DNA from: an uncultured Clostridia bacterium
Lineage (GTDB): Bacteria; Bacillota; Clostridia; Oscillospirales; CAG-272
Length of the DNA: 17,960 nucleotides
Direction: 5' to 3'
NCBI GenBank assembly: GCA_904502015.1
Contig: CAJGEA010000023.1
Location: 1-17,960 of the forward strand
In this document: piece after piece, positions 7,701 to 13,068 of the stretch
Layout of the letters: each line of letters begins with the position of its first letter
How positions within the stretch are numbered: position 1 is the stretch's first letter
The notes under the pieces: generated by a model
Told to the model about the DNA's origin: nothing
Seen by the model: the letters and a program-made list of their open reading frames with translations, nothing else
Databases searched by the model: none
Position numbers and translations under genes: made by a program

Positions 7701-8163
7701 CCACGCGTTGGTTTGCCGACTGGGCGGCTCTACCCCCTCCTTCCTGACGGTGGTCTCCCGCGGCGGCTACGGCGGATTCATGGAAACCGCCGGGGAAACC
7801 GAGCACGGAACCTATACCTTTGATGAACTGATGAACCGCGTCCGCCAATGCCTCGCGGGCAGAATCGCAGAAATCGAGCTGTACGGCGATTCCAAGGGCA
7901 TCAACACGGGCGCAAGCTCGGATATCAGCAAGGCGCGGTATTTCATCCGCGCCTGTCTGGATGATTTCGCCATGGGCGAAAAGATGTTTGCGCGTTGGAC
8001 AGCCAAGGAGGCCGAGGACCTGATTCAGTTGCAGTATCGGACAACGCAGGAAATGCTTCACGATCATCGTGATACACTCGAGAGGCTGACCGATTTGCTG
8101 GCCGAAAAGAAAAGCCTTGATCAAGGCCAGCTTCAGGAATTCTTCGCTGCCGAGAATCTATAA
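4798..8163 (+). CDS. Hybrid ClpA/B-like AAA+, receiver-like, FtsH-like AAA+ and M41 metalloprotease
   Basis: This 1121-residue soluble protein joins modules that are normally separate. Residues 1-115 are an unassigned alpha/beta domain, 125-182 a Pro/Ala/Glu-rich linker. Residues about 183-485 are an AAA+ module of ClpA/ClpB D2 type: Walker A GPSGVGKT (237-244), Walker B ILFDE (297-301) in FDEVEKAH, sensor TTNAG (341-345), probable arginine finger R389, and a C-domain with GVADARTLR. Residues about 505-645 resemble a response-regulator receiver. Residues about 695-945 match the FtsH ATPase: FDDIIGCKAAKETLKEF, Walker A GPPGTGKT (742-749), Walker B IIFVDE (797-802), ATN (845-847), and RRFD (864-867) where FtsH has RPGRFDR. 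Residues 950-1121 are an M41 protease with the zinc motif HEAGH (965-969) and the third ligand D1042 in TGASSD. FtsH's membrane helices are absent, so it should act in the cytoplasm. All key residues look intact. The ribosome binding site is weak (GACGG at 4784-4788). Confidence 0.88.
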   Translation: MKIIKIPMLLRSTELIWTYKKTNGHDFWEDLLAKLGSTFGEPHIVRKKNGNFQHIFYILTEKDASDIETIIKGIISEMLADNPERQSIVVSCLNPDSKELASLKDTVPDIAEKKEFLAEANRQIEEPPSQKTVVPQAPSAEIPVKAPPSPKSEAQAQQKTVAEAPAKATAEPSEEEKPQPLSYHAERLRNLKNTLLDKVKGQRHAVDEVVQGIFECEMFSSINPNRKGPLATFLFTGPSGVGKTLLASQCEKVLDRPLLVVDMSEYSDNLANGKFNGNHGEAAVVTGFVRKNPNGIILFDEVEKAHINTIHLFLQILDEARLMDHQLKKEVSFKNNIIIMTTNAGKALYEDATVSDLSGTPKNVILEALRTDTNPQTGDPYFPQCITTRMASGHVILFNHLEPFALMEIIRDELNLQIGLFEKTSGIKVEYDPKLLAALVLYNGGGVADARTLRGVARNIIVSELQEIVMQLYARHADGLNSIQTISLCVDTNYGDDVDGLFVNRNKMYVSVFTEGHDDVFKLESEQRNTLFDVMCDADQFKRRIRGVNDYVLIDPLCGAADSKRIPNDIEDIDSEGMRMFRYVREFYPETPIYILDTAPHENHSFDTLLAKGARDVVKLSPKDPEAFNQALERLTLNALINNAVYSLGRSGKFLSFNCAQYIDDTSCAVVSFEKLQIKSAHLAGDDTSIATKGGNNDLKFDDIIGCKAAKETLKEFCAALDNPRQILLSGKRMPKGVLFYGPPGTGKTMLAKAMANECNATFFPISATTFFGSLVGETERNIRDIFKKARKYAPSIIFVDEVDAIGRKRTGTGSTHNEDALNAFLTEMDGFVTDEKRPVFILAATNYDLDGDSGRVLDPAFVRRFDSKILIPLPDTDDRYEFLSKYLKKHGIHFGEDHEQILRNMAKRTGGMSNADLEMMNAKYVRALGDGEPDRTKYLDTLDEFRFGEVNKMDPNHLRQTACHEAGHALVCRLGGSTPSFLTVVSRGGYGGFMETAGETEHGTYTFDELMNRVRQCLAGRIAEIELYGDSKGINTGASSDISKARYFIRACLDDFAMGEKMFARWTAKEAEDLIQLQYRTTQEMLHDHRDTLERLTDLLAEKKSLDQGQLQEFFAAENL

Positions 8164-8192
8164 ACCCATATCGCAACACGACGAAAACACTA

Positions 8193-8221
8193 TTGACAAA
8201 GCCAAGGTAAAAGAGTATAAT
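8193..8221 (+). promoter_or_regulatory. Promoter for the 8261 lipoprotein gene
   Basis: TTGACA at 8193-8198 and TATAAT at 8216-8221, 17-base spacer. It begins 30 bases after the protease stop codon; no terminator is seen between them, so readthrough from the protease gene is also possible. Confidence 0.88.
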
Positions 8222-8260
8222 GAAGATGTAGCATCAAGAAAATCAACAAGGAGAATCATT

Positions 8261-8857
8261 ATGAAAAAAATCGTATTGTTACTGCTCGCCGTTACTATGG
8301 TATTTGCATTTGCAGGTTGCCAAAAGACCGAGCTTACCCGAGGAACGTTTGACGGAAGCATTTACAAAAACGACCTCATGCATTTCGAGTTTGAAAAGCC
8401 CGAATCCTGGGTGTATTCCACTGATGAGGAAATCGCGGCAACCCTCAACGTCGGCGTGGAGTATCTGGGTAAAGACAGCTTCAAAAATGCGTTGAAGAAC
8501 AACCCTTCGGTATACGACATGATGGTCGTGGATACCATTACGAGAACCAATATCAACGTAGGATACGAAAACCTGGCAAAGACACTTTCGAGCAACATCA
8601 CCGTGGAGCAGTATATCGAGGCTCTCAAGCAGCAGTTGGCAGACGTGTCCGCCATGAAGGTCACCTTCCCCGACAAGTACGACACGGTGACGCTCGGCAA
8701 AACCGAATTCACACGAGTTGTATGCGACGTAACGGCATCCGGCGCGTCCATGACTCAGGTATACTATCTGCACAAAATGGATGGATATATGGGATTCATC
8801 ATCGTAACGCTCGTGAGCGGCTACACGGTAGCCGATGTTGAGGCAATGTTCAAATAA
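8261..8857 (+). CDS. Hypothetical lipoprotein, PsbP/DUF1795-like fold possible
   Basis: The 198-residue product has a lipoprotein signal peptide with lipobox AFAGC (lipid-bearing Cys 20). The mature domain begins with GSIYKNDLMHFEFEKPESW, then helix, strand and helix segments, and ends with MGFIIVTLVSGYTVADVEAMFK. The order, an aromatic beta hairpin with a P-x-x-W turn, a helical part, then strands and a last helix, is the pattern of PsbP/Mog1-like lipoproteins common in Clostridia, where the role is generally unknown. The start at 8261 follows AAGGAG at 8248-8253 and its own promoter; an upstream in-frame ATG within the protease gene is rejected. A strong terminator follows at 8888. Confidence 0.82.
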   Translation: MKKIVLLLLAVTMVFAFAGCQKTELTRGTFDGSIYKNDLMHFEFEKPESWVYSTDEEIAATLNVGVEYLGKDSFKNALKNNPSVYDMMVVDTITRTNINVGYENLAKTLSSNITVEQYIEALKQQLADVSAMKVTFPDKYDTVTLGKTEFTRVVCDVTASGASMTQVYYLHKMDGYMGFIIVTLVSGYTVADVEAMFK

Positions 8858-8887
8858 TATCTATTGCCCGTTTTACGTATCATACCT

Positions 8888-8923
8888 CGCCAAAAGGACA
8901 CTCTCTCGGGTGTCCTTTTGGCG
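8888..8923 (+). terminator. Rho-independent terminator
   Basis: A perfect 14-bp stem (CGCCAAAAGGACAC at 8888-8901 with GTGTCCTTTTGGCG at 8910-8923) and an eight-base loop. The A-rich and T-rich halves of the stem and the following GGTTCCCC mean that the T-run is inside the stem. Its right arm resembles that of the terminator at 10168. Confidence 0.82.
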
Positions 8924-8930
8924 GTTCCCC

Positions 8931-8959
8931 TTGACTTCCCTGCCCTTTTATGGTAGAAT
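8931..8959 (+). promoter_or_regulatory. Promoter of the first GH43 lipoprotein gene
   Basis: TTGACT at 8931-8936 and TAGAAT at 8954-8959, 17-base spacer. The region 8927-8964 matches 10233-10270 in all but four positions. Confidence 0.85.
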
Positions 8960-9012
8960 AAACGTGTTTCAAAAGCAAACAAAAACATCCCGATTCTATG
9001 GAGGTGCCTATC

Positions 9013-10155
9013 ATGAAACCCATCCGTCGCTTATCGGCCCTGCTGCTGACCGCCACTATGCTCTCACCGCTGGCCGCCTGCGACTCCCCCGATCCCACGG
9101 AGTCCACCACCCCCGCAACCGAGGTTACGGAGCAAGCCACCGTCGAAGAATCCTCCGCCGAGGAAACCGCGGGCGAGGAGGAAACCACCGTGAACTTCAC
9201 TATGCAAACCGTTCAGAACCCCGTTATGTCCGGTGCCGATCCGTGGGTGATCCGCCACGGGGACTATTACTACTCCTGCTTCTTACACTTCTACATCGCG
9301 CCCGATTGGAGCTACGGCGAATACGGCATCAAGGTCCTCAAGGCTTCCTCGCTGGACAAGTTAGACGAGGCAGAGGAGTTCGTCGTCTATCTCTCCCCCT
9401 CCCAGGGCGCAGGTGACTTCAATTTCTGGGCACCCGAGCTGCACTACATCAACGGCGAGTGGTACATCTACTTCACCGCCGACGACAACAACAACGACAA
9501 CCACCGTATGTACGTCCTAAAGGGCACGTCACAGGATCCCACCCAGCCCTTTGAGCTGGTAGGTAAGATCACCGATCCCTCGGACAAGTGGGCCATCGAC
9601 GGCACCGTCCTGCCCCTCGGCGACGAGCTGTACTTCATCTGGTCGGGCTGGGAGGGCGACCAAAACATCGCCCAGAAGATCTACATCGCCCACATGAGCA
9701 ACCCCTGGACCATCGACTCCGAGCGCGTGTGCATCTCCACCCCCAAATACCAGTGGGAACGAGTGGGTGAGCCCTACGTCAACGAGGGCCCTGCCGTGCT
9801 TCAGCACAACGGCAAGACCTTCGTGACCTATTCCGCCTCGGGAAGCTGGACGGACGACTACTGCCTCGGCATGCTGACCCTGACGGGTGATGACCCCCTG
9901 AACCCCGACCATTGGGCGAAATCCCCGGACCCCGTGTTTGCAAAAGTACCCGGACTGCTGTACGGCCCCGGACACAACTCATTCACCACCGCCGACGACG
10001 GCAGTGTGTGGATGGTCTACCACGGCAACGTGACGGCGGGCGCCGGCTGGGACGGTCGCTCGGTATGGATCGCCCCCGTGACCTTCGACGCGGACGGCAA
10101 TCCCCTATTCGGCAAGCCCCAGACTACCGTGGAGCTGCCCGTTGCAGTTAAGTAA
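9013..10155 (+). CDS. GH43 lipoprotein, probable arabinofuranosidase or related (copy A)
   Basis: The 380-residue product is a surface-anchored five-bladed propeller hydrolase. The signal peptide ends in the lipobox LAAC (lipid-bearing Cys 23), followed by a Thr/Glu-rich linker to about residue 62. The GH43 catalytic triad is complete: general base D76 in GADPWV, D196 in WAIDGT, and the acid E258 in NEGPAVL; GPGHNSF (318-324) carries the conserved central His. Further typical motifs are FWAPELHYINGEWYIYF and YHGN. The nearest match I can suggest is the group of exo-acting arabinofuranosidases, but substrate cannot be read from sequence. ATG 9013 is chosen because TGGAGGTG (8999-9006) precedes it; the ATG at 8998 overlaps that site. 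It lies alone between a promoter and a terminator and is the sister of the 10320 gene, with which it shares nearly the whole C-terminal two thirds. Confidence 0.92.
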   Translation: MKPIRRLSALLLTATMLSPLAACDSPDPTESTTPATEVTEQATVEESSAEETAGEEETTVNFTMQTVQNPVMSGADPWVIRHGDYYYSCFLHFYIAPDWSYGEYGIKVLKASSLDKLDEAEEFVVYLSPSQGAGDFNFWAPELHYINGEWYIYFTADDNNNDNHRMYVLKGTSQDPTQPFELVGKITDPSDKWAIDGTVLPLGDELYFIWSGWEGDQNIAQKIYIAHMSNPWTIDSERVCISTPKYQWERVGEPYVNEGPAVLQHNGKTFVTYSASGSWTDDYCLGMLTLTGDDPLNPDHWAKSPDPVFAKVPGLLYGPGHNSFTTADDGSVWMVYHGNVTAGAGWDGRSVWIAPVTFDADGNPLFGKPQTTVELPVAVK

Positions 10156-10167
10156 ATCGAATCGCCC

Positions 10168-10203
10168 AACGCCAAGTGACACCCGCAGGTGTCACTTGGC
10201 GTT
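10168..10203 (+). terminator. Rho-independent terminator
   Basis: A perfect 16-bp stem (AACGCCAAGTGACACC at 10168-10183 with 10188-10203) and loop CGCA, then TCAATTTTCAGTTTTTC. It separates the two GH43 lipoprotein genes. Confidence 0.9.
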
Positions 10204-10236
10204 TCAATTTTCAGTTTTTCGGAGTGCACCGCCCCC

Positions 10237-10265
10237 TTGACTTCCGTGCCCTTTTATGGTAAAAT
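10237..10265 (+). promoter_or_regulatory. Promoter of the second GH43 lipoprotein gene
   Basis: TTGACT at 10237-10242 and TAAAAT at 10260-10265, 17-base spacer, almost identical to the promoter at 8931-8959. The leader that follows holds the 7-base unit ACGATCA repeated nearly three times at 10282-10301. Confidence 0.85.
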
Positions 10266-10281
10266 ATATGCAATAAAACAA

Positions 10282-10301
10282 ACGATCAACGATCAACGAT
10301 C
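10282..10301 (+). repeat. Short tandem repeat in the leader of the second GH43 gene
   Basis: The unit ACGATCA occurs twice in full and a third time as ACGATC, just before the ribosome binding site CGGAGGT (10306-10312). The sister gene leader lacks it. Copy-number change here would alter the spacing between the transcript start and the ribosome binding site. Confidence 0.75.
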
Positions 10302-10319
10302 TTCCCGGAGGTACATATC

Positions 10320-11432
10320 ATGAAACTCATGCGCCGCTTGACCGCCCTGTTGGCAGCAGCCGCCATGCTCTCGTCGCTGGCCGCCTGCAACTCCACCGAT
10401 CCCGCGGAGTCAACCACCCCTACGACCGAAACAACCGAGGCCACAGAGGAAACTACCACCGAGGAGACTGTCATGACGCCCGTCTACCAAACCGTGCAAA
10501 ACCCCGTCGCCCCCACGGGTGCCGATCCGTGGGTAGTCCGCCACGGAGACAAGTACTACTACTGCTACGCCACCATCGTGTGGTTCGTTGGCGCTGTCGC
10601 CGTGGCTGAGGTGGACTCTCTCGACAAGCTTGGCGAGATCGAGCTGGATGGCCACAACGTCTACCAGGGATCCTACGAGATTGGCGGCTATGTGTTCAAT
10701 TTCTGGGCTCCCGAGCTGCACTACATCAACGGCGAGTGGTACATTTACGTAGCTGCTCTCTGCGAGGAGGAGCAGATCCAGCACATGATCGTTCTGAAGG
10801 GTACCTCGCAAGACCCTACCGATCCCTTTGAATACGTTGGCAGAATCACCGATCCCACCCAAAAATGGGGCATCGACGGCACCATCCTGCCCCTCGGCGA
10901 CGAGCTGTACTACGTCTGGTCGGGCTGGGAGGGCGACAAGAACATAGCCCAGAAGATCTACATCGCCCACATGAGCAACCCCTGGACCATCGATTCCGAG
11001 CGCGTGTGCCTCTCCACCCCCGAATATTCGTGGGAGAAGGTGGGTGAGCCCTACGTCAACGAGGGCCCTGCCGTGCTTCAGCACAACGGAAAGACCTTCG
11101 TGGCCTATTCCGCCTCGGGAAGCTGGACCGATGACTACTGCCTCGGTCTGCTGACCCTGACGGGCGACGATCCCATGAATCCCGACCATTGGCAGAAAGC
11201 CACCTCTCCCGTGTTCCAAAAGGAGCCCGGGCTGGCTTACGGCCCCGGCCACAACTCCTTTACCACCGCCATTGACGGCAGCGTGTGGATGGTCTACCAC
11301 GCCAACGAGGTACCGGGCACGGGCTGGGACGGCCGCTCGGTGTGGATCGCGCCCATCACCTTTGACGCCGACGGCAATCCGTTGTTCGGCAAGCCCGAGC
11401 GCACGGTGGAATTTCCCGTAGCGCTGAAATAA
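10320..11432 (+). CDS. GH43 lipoprotein, probable arabinofuranosidase or related (copy B)
   Basis: The 370-residue product has the same plan as the 9013 gene: signal peptide with lipobox LAAC (Cys 23), a Thr/Glu linker, and a GH43 propeller with D69 (GADPWV), D186 (WGIDGT) and E248 (NEGPAVL), all intact. From about residue 175 (ITDP) to the end the two proteins are nearly identical, while the region between GADPWV and FWAPELHY (about residues 75-128) and the loop after INGEWYIY differ strongly. In GH43 propellers this N-terminal part forms blade 1 and 2 loops around the active-site pocket, so the copies may differ in substrate. RBS CGGAGGT supports the ATG at 10320. No terminator follows; the YcxB-like gene starts 33 bases later and is probably co-transcribed. 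Confidence 0.92.
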   Translation: MKLMRRLTALLAAAAMLSSLAACNSTDPAESTTPTTETTEATEETTTEETVMTPVYQTVQNPVAPTGADPWVVRHGDKYYYCYATIVWFVGAVAVAEVDSLDKLGEIELDGHNVYQGSYEIGGYVFNFWAPELHYINGEWYIYVAALCEEEQIQHMIVLKGTSQDPTDPFEYVGRITDPTQKWGIDGTILPLGDELYYVWSGWEGDKNIAQKIYIAHMSNPWTIDSERVCLSTPEYSWEKVGEPYVNEGPAVLQHNGKTFVAYSASGSWTDDYCLGLLTLTGDDPMNPDHWQKATSPVFQKEPGLAYGPGHNSFTTAIDGSVWMVYHANEVPGTGWDGRSVWIAPITFDADGNPLFGKPERTVEFPVALK

Positions 11433-11465
11433 GAAGGCTCCAATCAACCGAAAGGCGGTGTGCCC

Positions 11466-11972
11466 ATGGACATTTTATTCAAAAACACGCATACGAGAAC
11501 CAAGGAACTGACCAAGGAAATGTACCGATACTTCTATTTTCAGCGAACGTCAACCATCGTGGTGTTTGTCCTGCTGTCCCTTTCCTTCCTCGCGAATGCG
11601 GTCAGCGGTATTCTTGGCTACTCCTACAGCATCGTTGTTTTGGTCGGCGTTCCCCTTCTGATTCTTTCCCGCATCTTTTTCTGCGCCTACCAGGTCAATA
11701 CCATGAGAAAACGGGATCGGGAAATGAGCGAGCAGGACATCGAGGTCGAAACCATGGTGACCAACGAATACGTCCAAAACACGGCGCTGGGAAGTACTGC
11801 CAAAATCGGGCTTGACAAAATCAAGTACGCCACCCGGACGAAGAATCTGATCCTCCTGCATACCAAAGCCAATCTGATCTACATATTCCGAAAAGACACC
11901 TTTACCGTCGGAAGTTATGACCAGTTCATGGCGTTTCTGAAAAGCAAAGGCATCAAGGTAAAGGGCAAGTAG
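11466..11972 (+). CDS. YcxB family membrane protein (ends at an amber codon)
   Basis: The 168-residue product has a basic N-terminal stretch, two membrane helices (about 31-50 and 55-76), and a C-terminal domain of YcxB type: ETMVTNEYVQNTALGSTAKIG, then IKYATRTKNLILLHTKANLIYIFRKDTF and YDQFMAFLKSKGIKVK. YcxB proteins are widespread small membrane proteins whose role is unknown; the domain is expected in the cytoplasm. I chose ATG 11466 over the GTG at 11460 because AAAGGCGGTG (11451-11460) is the ribosome binding site. The stop is TAG at 11970-11972, the only TAG stop among the genes of this window, and the same frame continues for 31 more codons (see next entry). The gene lies 33 bases after the second GH43 gene. 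Confidence 0.85.
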   Translation: MDILFKNTHTRTKELTKEMYRYFYFQRTSTIVVFVLLSLSFLANAVSGILGYSYSIVVLVGVPLLILSRIFFCAYQVNTMRKRDREMSEQDIEVETMVTNEYVQNTALGSTAKIGLDKIKYATRTKNLILLHTKANLIYIFRKDTFTVGSYDQFMAFLKSKGIKVKGK

Positions 11973-12068
11973 CACATTGAAGAGCCCGTGACCGAGACCG
12001 ATACAGCCGAGTCTCCCGCGGCTGACGAGACCGCACAGCCCACGGAGCCCGCTGACTCCGACGTCTAA
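11973..12068 (+). pseudogene. In-frame acidic tail after the TAG stop of the YcxB-like gene
   Basis: Directly after TAG the same frame runs through 31 sense codons to TAA at 12066-12068. The encoded tail is rich in Glu, Asp, Pro, Thr and Ala (for example EEPVTETDTAESPAADET), the same composition as the linkers of the neighbouring lipoproteins, and it uses their GC-rich codons. It is therefore real former or conditional coding sequence, and the terminator follows the TAA rather than the TAG. Either a point mutation recently cut off the tail, or the amber codon is read through. Confidence 0.6.
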
Positions 12069-12079
12069 TATCAAAAATA

Positions 12080-12119
12080 CTCCCGAACGCCAGCGCGCTC
12101 GGGAGCGTTTTTTGTGTTT
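12080..12119 (+). terminator. Rho-independent terminator
   Basis: CTCCCGA (12080-12086) pairs with TCGGGAG (12099-12105), with further partial pairing in the loop, followed by CGTTTTTTGTGTTTT. It lies 12 bases after the TAA that ends the acidic tail. Confidence 0.85.
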
Positions 12120-12129
12120 TGCAATATCA

Positions 12130-12344
12130 CAAATTTGGATTTATCGAGCAGGGGTTTCACCCCTGCACCCCACCAGAAACTTTTTTGCAAAAAAGTTTCT
12201 GGACTTCAAAAAACTTAAAAAATATATATTTCACAATTGTTCTTGCCAATATATTTTTGAAGTTTCTTGAAGGGAGTTTGAGGGAAACTTCTTGCAAGAA
12301 GTTTCCCTCAAGGCGTTCCCCACTCCCCTACAAACCCCAATTTG
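12130..12344. mobile_element. MITE-like dispersed repeat, copy 1
   Basis: About 215 bases with no plausible gene. Its right end is CAAACCCCAATTTG (12331-12344), the exact inverse of the left end of the copy at 17788; its own left end (from 12130) is a degenerate version. Inside are three hairpins: GCAGGGGT/ACCCCTGC (12148-12166), CCAGAAACTTTTTT with its complement (12173-12202), and a perfect 32-base palindrome (12279-12310). The terminal inverted repeats, small size, lack of coding capacity and a second copy 5.6 kb away fit a non-autonomous mobile element. The right end touches the stop codon of the minus-strand PIG-L gene, so the hairpins probably also end that transcript. Confidence 0.75.
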
Positions 12345-13037
12345 TCAAAGCATTTCCTTCTTGACCCGTTTTTGCCGGTCGCTGACGTTGAAGGCCGCGG
12401 CGTACTGCGTTTTGTTGAGGCAGCCGCGCAGACGGGCGAGGGAGGTATAGTAATCGTAGTAGGCGAAATCCTTACTGTTCATGACGAACCACTGGGTGTG
12501 GAGCGCCTCGCACCACAGGTCATAGCCGCGGGTCACGTCCACGTAGATATAGGGAGTAAAGTCGGCGTCATCCTCCCAGTTCTCGGCGTAGTACACGGAG
12601 GCGTAATGCCGCTTGCCGCGAATGCGGTCGCACTCCACCACCGAAGCGAGAAACTGCGCGTCGGGCACGATGAGATGAGTATTGTTGTGATCCTTGTGCA
12701 TGGCCGAGCGCCAATGGGTCACGATGAGGTCGGGGCGCACCTCGCGAATGACGTTCGCCACCTCGTAGCGCACGTCCTCGTTGTTGGGCAGCTCTCCGTC
12801 GGCATACGGCAGGACAAACGCCCGCCCGTTCACCATGCGGGCAAAGGCCTCCGCCTCGGCCACCTTTTGCTCACGGTACTCGGCCACCGTCAGGTGGGGC
12901 GGGTTCCCCCTCTCGCCTGCCGTCATGGCCAGCGTGAAATTCTCTCCGCCGTCCACGGCGTTGGCCGCCATGAGCGAGCCTGCGGTCAGCTCGGCGTCTC
13001 CAATGTGTCCTCCAATGGCTAAAATTCTGCGTGGCAT
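12345..13037 (-). CDS. PIG-L/LmbE family deacetylase with variant metal motif
   Basis: The 230-residue product belongs to the PIG-L (LmbE, MshB-like) family of zinc-dependent N-deacetylases that act on acetylated sugars and related amides. It starts MPRRILAIGGHIGDAELTAG: the usual AHPDD motif is GHIGD, so the metal ligands H11 and D14 are kept while the Asp that normally acts as general base is Gly13. The second motif HKDHNNTH (114-121) supplies the third ligand, probably H117. Also visible is AMTAGERGNPPHLTVAEYREQK, typical of the family. It has no signal peptide and is cytoplasmic. The start is preceded by AAAGGAG on the minus strand; upstream in-frame codons lie before that site. It begins 31 bases after the stop of the MBL-fold gene and is likely its operon partner. 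Confidence 0.85.
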   Translation of the reverse strand: MPRRILAIGGHIGDAELTAGSLMAANAVDGGENFTLAMTAGERGNPPHLTVAEYREQKVAEAEAFARMVNGRAFVLPYADGELPNNEDVRYEVANVIREVRPDLIVTHWRSAMHKDHNNTHLIVPDAQFLASVVECDRIRGKRHYASVYYAENWEDDADFTPYIYVDVTRGYDLWCEALHTQWFVMNSKDFAYYDYYTSLARLRGCLNKTQYAAAFNVSDRQKRVKKEML

Positions 13038-13068
13038 AGTAAGTAATCTCCTTTCACGTCCGAATCTA

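Noticed and set aside
7117..8124. 335-codon minus-strand frame opposite the protease gene, and similar long frames opposite the GH43 and phosphoesterase genes
   Set aside because: All lie antisense to genes with complete conserved motifs, lack recognisable domains and lack ribosome binding sites.
12119..12364. 81-codon frame across the MITE-like repeat
   Set aside because: It covers the repeat and its hairpins and the composition is not protein-like.
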